Source: Struthio camelus
Taxonomy: Eukaryota; Chordata; Aves; Struthioniformes; Struthionidae
Assembly (NCBI RefSeq): GCF_040807025.1
Contig: NC_090942.1
Coordinates: forward strand, 199,634,247 to 199,698,246
DNA: 64,000 nucleotides
Direction: 5' to 3'
The notes under the pieces are model-generated. The model saw only the letters and a list, made by a program, of their open reading frames with translations. It made no database searches and had not been told where the DNA came from. The position numbers were made by a program, and so were the translations under genes. Shown in pieces: positions 27,147 through 39,991 of the stretch (its first letter is position 1; each line of letters starts with the position of its first letter).

Positions 27147-30100
27147 GATGATCTTCTGACTGCAGATCTTTTCACTAAGCAGGGTAGGTATGTCTGCAGT
27201 GGAGTTATTCAAAGCGCACGTTCTGGTCTGGATCCGACCCGTGAGCACATCTGCCTTGATCTGGTCATGGTCGCAGCTGAGATGTGTCTTGCACTGCCTG
27301 TTCTCAGACTGCATTTGAGAGCGCTCTCGATTTTCCAGCCCAGGTGTGCGGCCCAGCCGTGCCCCGATGCAGAGCGCGCCAGCCCGGCGCGAGGCCGGGG
27401 GACGCGGCTCTGCAGGCGGGGAGAGGCTGCCTTGTGCCTCTGCCGTTCCCAGCCCCAAAATCGGACCTTACAGCCCAAGGGGGCTGGAGCTGGAAAGGGA
27501 AGAGGTGAGGGCTGCCCTCGGTCTGGCTGCAGCCAGGGATGCGGGATGCCTGGCAGTGAGATGCTGCGTGGCAAGGATGCTCTCCCGCTGGAAACGCGGC
27601 ACGGGCCTGCAGTGCTGCTCCCCAGTGCCCACCGGGTTTGTATTTCCCCGCAGTCTTGTCAAGCTCCCTGTGACCGCTGCTGCGCTCGCAAGCCGCCTAG
27701 CTCCTCAGTCTGGTTTTAAACTCATGCCTGCATGTGCACCAGCTCTGCCCTGAGGCTCCCTGCCTGTTTCTGTGCCGCTGTGAGCAGCGGCTGCCCTGTC
27801 TCTTGCAAAGGGACAGCGAGGAGGACAGAAAGGTCCCAGGGGCGATGGAGGCGGCGGATCCCTGCTCTGCTGGGTGCCGGCCAGCTCTGTCCTGCTGCAA
27901 CTGGCTGATGCTGGCAGCACAGAGGGGCCTCTGTGTTGTCCCTAGTCCCAAGCCCTTGGTGGCTTCACCCATGTGCTCTTGCCCACGCAAGCCAAAAACA
28001 TGTGGCTGCTCTTTTTCCCCCCAGGCACTGAGGGGGCACCAGTGTCTCTGCAATAAAACCTAGCAAAGGCACCGTGACCTAAAACGTGGGTTTTACCCAG
28101 AGGGGCTGGCAGCCTCCAAGGTGCTGTGGGGGGCCGGGTCCCCGGTGCGGCCCCGGCAGACGCGTCAGGAGGCCGGCTGGGCTGTGCTGAGGGGAAGCGG
28201 TCACTCTGCACATCAACCTGATGGGTCGAAATGTCAGCAGTTCCCTACGGCACGTGCACATCCGTGCACACACGCCCATATATATAGCCTTATATATTCC
28301 TCAGTTCCAAAGTGAAAGTGCAAAAGCTTTTAAAAGCTTTAAAGGATTTAAAGACTCCTATTAGGAAACCTTTTGCTCTCCAGCCCATGTCTGAAATACG
28401 CTAGTGCCACACTTGGCTGCTCTGAGATATCCTTGCGCACAGGTGCCTTTTGGCTGTTTTCCGTTCGGTGACACACGGCGTGTAATGTGTGATCGAAAAC
28501 CTGTTTCTCTGTGCTGGCGGTGCCGACCTCCGCCGCCCCTCTCCTGCGGCACCCGGCAGGGGGGACGTGGGCCCCCCCGGGGCAGGCAGCTGGGGATGGC
28601 AGAGCCACCCCCGAGGCTGTGGGAGGCAGGGTGGGGATGCTCAGGTGCGAGAGGGGAGGAAAAAGAGGGCTGTTCTCGCTGAGGAAGCAAAAATGCAGCA
28701 GGGCAGTCGGGAAGAAGTCTGGTTTCAGCTTCTTGCACTTTTCCAGAGTTTTTGGCCATGCATGAATTACAGTCAGGTTCTGTGAAATGGGGACGGTTAG
28801 CCTCTTTTCTGCTGCGGCCCCTGATGTCCCACTGTCACAGGGCTGCCTCTCACACACAGCACAATGGGGATCCTGCCACCTCATGCTACTGCAGTAAAAA
28901 TAGCATGAAATAAAGGAAAATGAAGCCTGGGTCAAAAGCTACCGACTGGAACTGAATGCAAGGAGAGCAAGTTCAGAGAGGGCTGGTATCAGGTAATACA
29001 ACCAAAGAGCTGATGCCTCAGGATGTACTCACTGGGGAAAGCGGCTGTTTTCCTGCCTTCCTTTTTTTCTCCTCTTTAGCTTTCCTATTGATCTGTATGA
29101 GGAGAGCTTTGTGGCTATGACATTTGAAAGCTGTTAGTATCTTATTCCTTTATCTGCACCCCCTACCTCAGTAATTGTTTCTGACTTTCTCTGTACTTTT
29201 GTGCATGTTTCTATTTGGCCGTGCCTCTTGGGTTTTCTCCTGGAGGCTTTTTAACCATCTGAAATTCAAGTTTCTTCTTCATCAGCTCATCGGTTGAGTT
29301 ACTTGCTTCCAACACTAATCGTTACTTTTCTCTGAGAAAATCTCTGAGAACCCCTGGAGCTGGGACCAAAACGGTTTGGGGCATCCTGAAACGATCCAGT
29401 ATTTCAGTCTGACGTCAGCCATTTCACCAAGGAAAAGCTATTGGTAGTGAGGCTGTCTGCCTTGCCCTTCCTCCCCAGCCCACTTCACCCCCTCACCCAG
29501 AAAGTGGGAGACTGGTTCAAGTCCACCCCCGTCCTCGTTCAGAGCAAGGAGCTGGAGTGATCCAAAACTGCATTTCCCTCTATAGATATCCAGTGGTAGG
29601 TGGATAGCTGGATAGGCAGGAAAGCAGCTCAGACCCCCTTATATTTTTGTTTTGCTCAGCAAGTGGGTCAGTGTTTCCATATCAGCATCTGCATTCTCTG
29701 AGTCAAAGGAGAGGAATCAAGGCAAGTGTTATCCTGCTCCTTACACCTTCCCCCATCTCTCTGTCCCACTGGGCCTGGCAAGTGTGGCAGATGTGGGCCC
29801 ATGATAGCAGACTGCGTAGTTTATGTCGGAGCTCAAGCCTAGAGATAAGCATGTCGCAGATGCAGTGGTGACTGGACCCAGAAATTAGCTCTGGCACATC
29901 TCCATGCTTAAATGAACTTCCCCTAATTAGGAAAATCATCTGCAGTGACACTTCAGACAGATTCTCCCTAGAATTATCTTCATATACTTCTCACAGGCTG
30001 AATTACAAATTTGGCCAGAAACGCTTCAGACCGTTTGTGCTCCTCACCGAGCCTCTCGCTCCCCTCTCTGCTGCTGTAGCTACTTCATTTTCTGGGGTTT

Positions 30101-33100
30101 AGCCATGTTCAGCTCTCACCTTTGCTCCTGGGTGCTGCATGATGGACATTTTTTTCAGCAAAGACAACCAGATTGCTTTCCCACACCGTTCGTGGCCCAG
30201 CTGTGTCTCTTGTGTTAGGTGCACGTGTCCCACCAGCGCAGGGTGCAGGGAGAGTCCGGGGATGGGAAGCCACAGAGCTGCGGTCCTCAGATTTCCTGGA
30301 GACTTGTCGGGTCAGGGGAAATCTTGCATCATGCCCCTGGACATGCTTTGGTGGAGATTTGCGAGGCAGCGGAAGAGGCCTTAGAGATTCAGTATCCAGC
30401 CTCGTCCAAAAGCCTTCCTCCCTCTTTCATTTAAACCATTTTGCTACTCATCTCTCAGTGATTACACTAACTCCCACTGAAAGTGTGACTCCATACCTCG
30501 CCTAAACTCTTATTATCCCAACTCCCATTGCAGCCCTAGCTCAAATCCCACTGAAATTATTACCCTCTATTAGGTCAGTTCACTTTGAAGCTTTCCATAT
30601 CTCCCTCTGAAACCATTAACTCAAATTCTCCTGAGGCCTCCGGATTCAGCATAGTGAACACTTTGCTAAACGCTTATGATTTTAAGCTAGACCTTATGAG
30701 AGACCAACTTAAGAGGGTTGTGTGTATGCTCTATATTGCTACATTTTTGCTCAAAACCCTCTCTTCTGGGATATGGCAAAGACTGTGCTCTGAGACAAGC
30801 TAAATCAGAAAAAAAAGAAAATTCAACCAACACAAGCTTGTTAAGTTTTATATTAAAATGCTACAAGTCTGGGGCGTAACATAAAAGCTGGATTTTTCAA
30901 AGGACCCTGAGGGAACCAGACCTAGGGCTGACACTGAATTTAATTTGCTATACGCCAAAGGAAGCAGCTTTGGAAAAATGCCCATACATACACAGATTCC
31001 TTGAAAAGACATTTTATCAGGTTTAGCAAAAATGATGTGCTTCAGAGCAGCAAGGGAGTACTCATGCTGGATAGAAAGCAGAGTCCTGGAAAAAAGGTCC
31101 CTTTGCTGTCATTCCTGGCAGGGAGCTGACTGCGTCCTGCTGGGCCCCCTCCCCTTTCTGAGTGCTCCACATCCCGTTGGATCTGCCCCCTCCATCCACC
31201 CCTTGGAGACAAGGACCATGGTGGTAAGTCTGGCTGCTTGAAGTTGCATCCAAAATTGGCTTCTCCCAATGAGCTACCTGGGGAGTGAAAGCCCATAGGG
31301 ATGGGAAGGGGCTGTTCCTCTAAAGCCTTTGCTCTGCCTTAGTCCAATAAACTTAGGTAAGGCCTTCACACATTTCTGGGATACACAAGAAAAAGGAACC
31401 TTTACTTTTTACCTTTTTTTTTTTTCTGTGAGTAAATTGTTTTCCAGGAAGAAGGAAAAACAATTGCATGTTGCACAAAGTGTCACCACCTCTTTTAGGA
31501 AGCTCTGGAAGATGTGCATGTATTGGAAGAGTTTTTTTTTTTTAACTTTACTGTGGCTGGTTGGTTAAAGAGTGGTGATCCCAGCCTGCCAGACGGTAGC
31601 AGCTGTGCACAGTGCAGGCAGTGTCAGTACCACTCTAACCCCTTGCTCAGGTTAAATTGGGTGCAGATAATGTACTGCCCATATTTGCCTATAAGCGCGC
31701 TTGCAGAATTGCTGTGGGCCACACATTTCCCTCTGCAATGAGGAGGGGAAGGAGCACCATGTCTTATCTTCTGGTAGAGAAATTACTTTTTCTTGAGAGA
31801 CATAATAGAAATTTTCTCAGTGTACATGGAAAAGAGGAAACATCTTAAGAATAGGAAAAAAAACTTGAACAAATTGTAGATGAAATCTATGTAAGAAGAG
31901 GAAATGAATTTTCTGTTAATAACCCTTAAGGTTAACAAACTCCTAGGAGCCACAGGGTAAGAATTTTCCCTGTCTCTGTCATCTGCCCTACATAGCAGAG
32001 TTTATTTTATTTTATTTTTTAATTGAATGGCTTTCTCTTCTTGTGTTCTTTGAGTTGTGGGTGACTCTTAGGACCGCATGAAGAGACACTGAGCCAAAAC
32101 GAGCTGCAATTGAAAGAGAATCGAAGGAAGAGAAGAGGCCTTCCTGGTCTGAGCATATTTCCTTTAATGTGGGAAGAAGCAAAGCAAAAAGGCGGAGTTC
32201 CCTTTGAAAAAAAAATTCAAGTCCTGGCTTCAAAGCATGGTTCCTTATGAAAGCGGCAGGATTTGTCATCACAAGTATGGTCACATACAGAGTAATAGAA
32301 TAATAAGACCAAACATGTATTTAGTAGTTTTAATCCAATGTTGTCAATCCGAATAATTTCATCTTGAATTCCAGTATTTGAAGCTTTTGTTAAAGACTGC
32401 AGTTATGTAGCTTTACCAGCATTGCTATTTTTTTTTCTGACTTTTTCTTTCTTTCTTAGGTGCGGAGGAAGAAAGCTTGAAATAAAAATTCCTCAAGATC
32501 AGACACCAAAACCTCTGATCCAAAAGATGTCTAAACGTAGTATTTTTAAAGTCTTGGTGTCTATAAGCAAGATGAAGATTTAGGGGGGGCATGAGATGAA
32601 TGTCTGGGGCTGACCAGAAACAGAGTTTCCAAGGGAGGTGAAGAATCTTCATCCGAGTTTAGAAATGCAGAGGTGCCGTATTCCCAAACGTGTCCTGGGC
32701 CACCTGGTCACCTTGTAGCAGAGGTGGGAATCCCATCCGCCCCATAGTGCCTCCTGCCTTCGGACCAGGCTGCCAGGACCCTCTAAAGGATGAATCTTCC
32801 CCTCCGGCTGAACAGCTCCTGGCTGAGCTCTGGGGTAGGAGGCTGTGTGGCCACATGCCCGTCGGGCACCATGCCACTGCTGAGCGGTGCTGGTTGGGAG
32901 AGGGCTTCCAGCTGGCTCTGCATCCTGGCTTTCCTATTGATGAGCCAGGAGAAGTTTCAATGGCAAATTTTTGCAGTGGCTTGTTAGAAAAACAGGCCGG
33001 TCACAGATTTTTTGACATTGATAAGCACTTCATCAGTGTGAGTGTTTGGGGTTATTCGTGCACACCAAACACTGCCGCTGCACTTCTCAGTGATCCTGGA

Positions 33101-36100
33101 AACACTCTGACTTGTGCTGCATCTCAAAGCAGATCCCTTGCCTAGAGGTCAGCTCAGCATCTCAGTTTTCACGTAATATTCCAATTTTTGGTTCTCATAG
33201 TTTCAGGCAAAGGGTAAGATGGTGTACTGTAACCAAAAAAGCAAAATAAAGGAAGTGCTATATGCATTATTTTCTTCAAATGCCAGGATTTTAAGTCAAC
33301 TTGATAATGAGAAGGAGACAGCTGAATGCTGGCGATTGTCAATACTGCCTTTACTTAGATTTCCTCCAAAAGCAGGATCACACGAAGGTATTGGAGGGGA
33401 CTCTCAAGGCCTAACGTTAAAATTTTGCCTCTGCTCTGGAAGGAAGACAGGTGGAGTGTCTCTCCTGCCTCGGGCAGACCTTTGCATCTGCACTGACATC
33501 CGGATCTTGTTTTGGGGGATGCGTATAGAAGATAGCATTTCTCTTGCTTAGTGTCCGTGCTGTCTTTCTGAACACAGGCAGGGCTTGTGAGCTGTCGCTC
33601 AGGAACCCTCCTTCTCCCCCAGAGTAGTTTTGTTTTGGTTAGCTTTGTGATTGCATCTCTGATTTCTGGCTGAATTTAATTTCATTCTAAATTTGCCTGG
33701 AAATTAATCGAGTTCCTCTGAGTGCCAGCCATTTTTGCAAAGAAATAAGTAAAGTCCTGTGTTGGAGTAACTCTGGGGCCAGTGATTAGATCGTCAGCCC
33801 TCCCTCTTGTTTCACATGACACATGATGAACACTGCATTATAATGTCAATATACTCAGCACACTTTTCAAACCCACTGAGTAAACACTTGCTGAGAGCAC
33901 TCTGCAGATAGGCTTGCTTGCCAAGGGCTGTTGCCTCCTTTCTTAGCTGTGTTTAGCGAGTACATGGTTTTGTTTAAACAGGAAAACACATTAAGAGGCA
34001 CTTCAAGTGTTCCTGTCTACAGTCCCTACATTCTTGGCTGGGGTGTTAGTGTATATTAAAAGTGCAACGTTCTCATGGGACCCTTTCATTAAACTACTGG
34101 CAGGCCAATGGTGCCGTGCTAGAGTAATCTTTGTGACTATTTAACCGAGAAAAGGCCAATTATGTTCAGGTTTTCATCGCCTTTCTTTTTCTTTTATGTT
34201 GTTCAATAGCCCATTTTCTTTCCATAGAGCCTCTGGTGGTCATAATGATTGTACCTGGGTTAAAATCCACGGTTAAGATTTTGAAGTGTGACTTCCAGCT
34301 ACTGGGACAAGGTTCATTTAGCTTAACATGAACCACCTGAAAGCCATTCCCCACTCTGAGCTGAACATCTGGGTTTTTTATGCAGGCAGGATCAGTGCCT
34401 AGGGGAGATTGGATGAGTTTGGATGTTCTCTCAGCATCTCTTTTTCTGCACTGACTGTGCACGCACACAACATGACTTACAGAGGAGACTGCCGCCTTTT
34501 AGAGGGATAATGCGGCATGTGGTGATATCCAGCTGAGGTTTCTCAATTTTCAGATGCTCAAGTTGAGAGAGGTCAAGGCACCTGGCCTTTTAGGGAAAGC
34601 TCAGCACCCTCAGCAAATCAGGTGCCTTTAGCATGTACTGAGTTGAGCAAAGACACTCATCAGGACCCGGCCCTGATCCCTATTAAATTTCTAGTGGAAA
34701 TCTAGAAAGAGAATTCTCTTCCATTCTATGGGGTAATAGAGATTTACAACAATACAGGATTTACCCAAATGTGAAAATTTACAGATATGGTTATTTCAGA
34801 ATAATTATACCAAAATCTGTTCTCGATTATAATTCGAAAACAAAAGCACATTCCTCCAGGTTATCCTGAAATAGATATTTTGGCTGAAGTTAAGAGGCTG
34901 TCTACTTACTTTACTGAATTTGAGCCTCCAGATACTGGATCCGCGGTCCCATGATCATATTGGTCTAGGAAGATGAAAGCACAGCCCCATTCTACAGCCT
35001 GCTGAGTGCATTTCCTGGGCACAGGGTTTCCCTCTGCTCCACCTTCACCCCAGAAACCCCACCACTGCCAAGGGCTCAGTGATTAGTCATGATCCCAGAT
35101 TCTCCAGGCAGTAAGTAAAACCTCCCCAATAGCTCCCAGCTTGAAAGGTAGAAGAGCAGAAGTAGGAACTGAAGAGGATCTGGCACATCTGAGTTTAGCT
35201 AGTGTGAATGAGATACAGATCTAGGAAAAAATAGAAGAAAAATCACCTGTTGATTCTTTCGATCGTCTCTTTCATCTTCTCTCATGAGCTTATTCCAGGT
35301 ATATTATCTCAAACTGTTAGAATTTCCCATCTCCACCCAATGTTCTTCCACTCAGCCCAAGATACTGCAATTTTTTCCTGCAATCAAACGAGTGAACAAA
35401 CAAACAAAGAACTCTGCAATGCAGAAGGGAGGTTATTTTGTCTCCCTCTCAGCAGATACAGTTGTCCAAGTTGTTTTCCATTGGAGGCACTCTCCTTCCT
35501 ACCATACCCAGTGTTAACTTTAAAAACTTCTGCTGTTTGTCCTGTAGCTTCTTCCCCACAGGCTGGGTTTAAGGTGCCAGAGACCTTCTCACTCAGTTGA
35601 GGGCTGACCTGGTACCTAGTGAGACATTAGGGACATAGTGATTTAATAGACTTATCAGAAACATAAATTGTGCCTCACCACTTTCTCCAAACAATCACAA
35701 CATGTAGATTGAACTAAACTGGGGGGGAAAAAAGGGCACTACTTCTGGAAATAAGCATGTCCGTATTTACACCAAAAGAAACACTTGGCAGTGCTTATGC
35801 TGGAGAAAAGCTAAAATAATTTGCTCAGTGCCTGTCTAAGAGGGAATAAGCTCAAAGAGAAATCAGGCTAGCAAAATCCATTTTCACACACTTTTTAGGA
35901 GCAGTGGAAGAAAGGCTCTGGAAATAGGGAAGGTTCTATTTGCTTGTCCTGGAAAGATAAATATTTTAGAGTTAGTGGCTCTGCTTGTCAATCCTCACCT
36001 GAAAGACAGCACAGGGGCCAATTTACCAGAAATAGTGAGGGAGCTATGGGATTATGAGTCTCTGACCACGAGAAAACTGAGCAAAGAAGGTTGATATTGT

Positions 36101-37359
36101 ATGTTATCTCTCTGTCTACATTTCTGCATAGATCCAGGCAGTGTGCTAGTACTACACAACTACTCCTGTTAGTAACAGAAGCAAAACACCCCACAAAGAA
36201 CTAGCACTGGGCAAATAAGACCTCACTTGGCCAAGGAAATGATGACCCCATTTTGAGGAGAAACTTGAAGTTTATGGTATACCCAAAGAAAAGTCAAGAG
36301 GAGCTATCACTGCCCTCTACAAGAAGAGCGTTTAAGCTAAATGCTAGCACCAGAAGTAACTGCGACCTGGATCTGAAATTACTCAAGCTGCAAATGGGAA
36401 GGAGGTTTTTTTCCATCAGGGTGTGATGTCATACAAGGTCCTGGATCTTCCCTGAGCACCTACAGAAGCTGGAAATCCTTTGGGGAGCTTTAATCCAGGG
36501 CTTAATCAGTGTGTGGTGGCTGTTGCTGCAGAGAAGCTGCCATGTTATCGCAGTAACCCCCCCCCCGCCGCCCCTGAAACGGCTGCCCAAGGTGCTGAGC
36601 AGTGAGCCCCTGCCCTGGTTTGGCAGCCTGCAGCGGTATGGGGGATTAGATGCAGATCCTGGACGCTGACGGTGCCCACAGCATCCAGCAGGCAGTAAGA
36701 TCAATTGGTCTCCTTATCGTGGAGAGGAAGAAGTCCAGAAAGATTAGGTCTAGGAAGTACAACCCAGTCAGATCTCTAATGTGAGAGAGAAATGAGTCCC
36801 ATGGGTTCAAAAAAAGGCACACGGCTGGGGCTGGCTGGTTTGTGCTGGGCAAAGCCAGGGTTTCACTAACGAGGAGCATGAAAACAGCAGCTGGAGATGC
36901 GTCAAACATTTCCCCAGCAATAGCCCCGCATCTCCTCGCAGCGGGGCTGGGAGCATTTGAGCCCTGGCGGAGATACCCAAAACCTGGGTAAAGGTGGTCG
37001 TCACCCACCGGCGAGCAGCCTCCCAGAGAAAGGAGCACGCACCCACCTGCCTCCCCAGCCCACGGGATCTTTCCTCTCACTTCTGTCAGTTTAAATCTGG
37101 CTTTACCCTAATGACTGGTGTAAACAGTATAGCAGGCAGCCTGCAGTCACATCCTGGCCCTTGAATATTCAGTGCCCCACATACAGCTGTTGGAGGAGAT
37201 TTCAGTGACCCAGTAAATTCCCTGGTTAGCAATAGCGAGAACGTTATGTCTGTGTCAGCTCAAGTATATCCATCTCTGCAGATAACTTTTCTGTTACTGG
37301 AGGAATCTCAATATTGCAGGTTGTTTTTAAATGTCATTTCCCCCTCGCACTCATGAGGG

Positions 37360-37430
37360 GTTACTCAGAGCTGGGGTAACTTCGCTGACTTTAATGAAGT
37401 GATTGTGCTGAGAGTAAAACTTCACCCATT
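37360..37430. repeat. Old amniote repeat of the TTGACTTCAATGG type
   Basis: GGGGTAACTTCGCTGACTTT, then AATGAAGTGATTGTGCTGAG, matches the palindromic centre (GTAACTTCATTGACTTCAATGGAGTTAC pattern) of the repeat family also seen near 16.2 and 53.5 kb. Confidence 0.5.
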
Positions 37431-38124
37431 CACAAAATGTTGCATCCGATGTGTTTTTTTTCCATGTAAATTCAAATAGGTGAAACAGATTCTTCAGTAG
37501 GAGTGATGGAGGCAGGATCGTTTCTTCAGTCACGGTCATTATCCTGAACAGGTATTCAACACACAATTAAAAAAGTGATATAAAAGTCATTATTTGCATC
37601 CATAGTGATTATACAGCACCACTAGGTATATTTATAAGCAGAGTAAATTATTCTGTGTTTTCTTTTAAATGAGCTCAGGACTGTTCAGGAAACGGGAGAA
37701 AGAAGAGCAGCAAATCAGCAGAGAAAATCAGCATTAATCATCAACAGAGTAAGTGTCCTTGCAGACTTTTCTTCAGGTGTACTAAGGAGAGAATGACAAA
37801 GGAGAGACTACCCAGTAAAACACTAAGGAATTAAATTTGTGGGGAATAAGAAATAGCTGAGATTCTAAATTTTGTCCACAGCCAACTTTCCTCAAGCAAA
37901 GAAACATGGAATGGCCTCCCAGACACAACGAAGTAGGTCATCAGGATTTGCAGCATTATGTTTCTGGAGCTGCTGAGTCCAGAGTCAGATTTTCCAGGTC
38001 TCTGTTTCTGCAGTTTGCAATGACTTGACAGAAAGGGCAGCGCAAAACAGAATGTTTCAAGGAAAGAGAGGTTATAAGGGGCTTCCCTTGCTCAGCCAGG
38101 ACTCACGGATCTTGCAAAAGACAC

Positions 38125-38320
38125 CACCACCACTTTATTGTTGGTAGTACTACAACAGTCCTTGGCGCTGTGTACAAACACATGCAGAGAGCCCAAAGAT
38201 TTTGAAATCTAAACAGATCACAGTGTATGGCAGGGCGACAGAGGTGAAGGGACTTGCCCACAGTCACGGTGCAGACGAGAGGGGAACTTGGGAAACAAAC
38301 TCGGATGTCCTCGGTACCGC
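38125..38320 (-). mobile_element. MIR/CORE-SINE-like relic, nearly full length
   Basis: The plus-strand text GAGGTGAAGGGACTTGCCCA then CAGTCAC is the reverse of the MIR-type core (GTGACCTTGGGCAAGTCAC with CCTC). Towards the left it reaches a reptile/bird-type tail: read on the minus strand, TGTGTTTGTACAGCGCC-like sequence (here with an inserted CA) followed by a GTAGTACTACCAACAATAA end. Core and tail together make a tRNA-derived SINE relic of the deep amniote type. The exact subfamily cannot be named by eye. Confidence 0.75.
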
Positions 38321-39397
38321 ATGTTCCTGTCGCATGTACAGTTAGTCGAGGCTGTTTTTGGCCTTTTGCATACTGGATACCTTTTTTGCCTTGCCGCTGC
38401 AGACTTAAGCCTAAACTTCTTCTCAAAGAGTCACGCTTCTGCCTGGCACCCAGGCAGGAGGTTCTGCCTTTCACTTCTCTTTCTCCGGCCACATACAGCC
38501 TTCAGGCAGACAGCCAAGAATTGCAAGTTCTTCTTTGCAGCTTCCTCAACTGAGCTATGCAAGCGACGAATCGGTTTATGTTTCCCCTCCCCACTACCCC
38601 TATTTTCTGTCTTGTGACTTTATGCTGGATATTCTTCTATCAAAATTAGCAGCCCACTATATGGCCAGCAGCCTCACGAGCTGTGGACCTACCTTCTCAG
38701 CTCCAGCATTGTAAATACCATGCTGGTGCACTGCCAGGCTGTCACCGTCCCCCGGGCCTTAAACACGGCTTGGGCTTACACAACACTTTGCAGAAGTCAC
38801 AGCTCTAGTCTGTGTGCTGGGATACCAATGTTTCACACCAAGCTGACACAGTTGCTTTCACAGTGCCCAAGAAAGGGCCTGCCTGCTGCAGAGGGAGCCA
38901 CCTCCGCTGGACACGCTCCCTCTCCCCGTTTCAAGCGCTCATTCCAGCTGCAGCCAGGCAGGAGCTGCGTTGTCATTAATCAAAGCCGTGCCCATAAGGA
39001 AGGGCAGTGATAAATAATTCAGGGCTATTTTAAATCAGAAACTGGTTTTTATTCTTGATGATCGGCCAGTCCCTGCACAAGCAGTGAGGCACAAAGGATC
39101 TTTTTCCTCGTCCCTTTCCCCTGTGCCCCCAGTGTCCCCCGGAGGGTGCTAGTAAGAGCGGGGCCAGCATCAGCTCAGCTCCCTCTTAACATCCCCGTGG
39201 AAAGGCAGCAGGAAGGCGCCCGTTGCCCTGCCTGGAGCAGTTGGGTGGCCACAGCACTCGCCAGAGCACAACTCAGTGGGGCATTCGGGTCACAGTTTCT
39301 GGCCCCTGCTTCTGGCCTTGTTCCTGACTTTCCATAGCATTCCTTGCACGCTCCTACATTACGAAGGGGGAACACCACTACTATCCATGTACAGTCA

Positions 39398-39502
39398 CGT
39401 ATTAAGGGCACACAGAGAGTCTGTGGCAGAACATGAAATTGGAGACAGGTCCCTGCAGTGCCAGTGCAGCTGTCTGAGCAGGGAGAGCATCCTCCTGCAC
39501 AA
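39398..39502 (-). mobile_element. MIR/CORE-SINE-like relic (core part)
   Basis: AAGGGCACACAGAGAGTCTG, then TGGCAGAACATGAAATTG and GACAGGTCCCTGCAGTG, follow the reverse complement of the SINE core (GGTCACACAGCGAGTCTGTGGCAGAGC, GAATTGAACCCAGGTCTCC pattern). The 3' tail is missing. Family assignment is from memory of the consensus and is moderately secure. Confidence 0.65.
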
Positions 39503-39782
39503 TCACTGTAAATTCTGGAGCATTAACCCCTTTCTACCCCAAATCAGCTGCCTAGTATATGCTATCTCACTTTATAATAACACATCTGAGAAACTCAACT
39601 TCTGAAATAACTATTAATTCCCATTAAGATAACCCATGCCATAAGTGAATGTACTTAAGATGCCACCCGTGCTGTCCTGGTTGCTCAGCCTTGCACTGTA
39701 ACACTTAGCCATGCATTAAACATTTCCACATATTTCCACATATGCTCACCCCAAGCAGCAATGCTCTACTTTTCTGTCATTT

Positions 39783-39805
39783 AAAAAAAAAAAAAAAAAA
39801 AAAAA
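39783..39805 (+). repeat. Poly(A) tract, 23 bases
   Basis: An uninterrupted A run preceded by TCATTT. It is the longest homopolymer in the window. A retrocopy tail is possible, but the 180 bases upstream match nothing I recognise and no target-site duplication is seen. Confidence 0.9.
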
Positions 39806-39976
39806 GCAGTCATGCGAATTGAACTGGTGTGGCACAGATCATTTGCAGAAAAGAACCCCATGGCATATTTACTGCTTGCAGGGGCCCTGCGAGGGATTTT
39901 TTTTGCAGGGAGCGGAGTCATTTTTCCTGGACGGTGCCTTACTAGAGAGGCACAGGGGGGACCTGGCTTTGTGTCG

Positions 39977-39991
39977 CCAGCAGGTGGCATC
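39977..39991 (+). promoter_or_regulatory. CTCF core motif candidate
   Basis: CCAGCAGGTGGCATC agrees with the CTCF core CCASYAGRKGGCRSY at 14 of 15 positions. It lies in a GC-rich patch (about 39,890-40,130) right after the poly(A) tract. Binding is inferred. Confidence 0.55.

Larger units (their letters stand above)
22201..38124. other. Non-coding interval, no gene recognised
   Basis: This stretch holds CpG-rich patches at about 24,590-24,770, 25,725-25,830, 27,335-27,430 and 28,530-28,570 in otherwise AT-rich DNA, an 18-base perfect palindrome at 28,323-28,340, a short tandem 15-base near-duplication at 23,173-23,198, and an old repeat at 37.36 kb. The longest open frame (26,892-27,719, 275 codons) starts at TTG, runs through a poly(A) tract and has no domain. 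Confidence 0.7.

Noticed and set aside
26892..27719. Longest open frame in the window (275 codons, plus strand)
   Set aside because: It begins at TTG rather than ATG, reads through a 15-base poly(A) tract as lysines, sits in a CpG-rich patch, overlaps long antisense frames and has no recognisable domain.
28765..28800. Possible MIR-type end (TGTGAAATGGGGACGGTTAGCC)
   Set aside because: Too short; the bases upstream do not follow the SINE core.
30455..30620. Repeated AACTCCCACTGAA-like phrases as an old foldback repeat
   Set aside because: The phrases recur loosely but without a clear inverted partner or the TTGACTTCAATGG centre.
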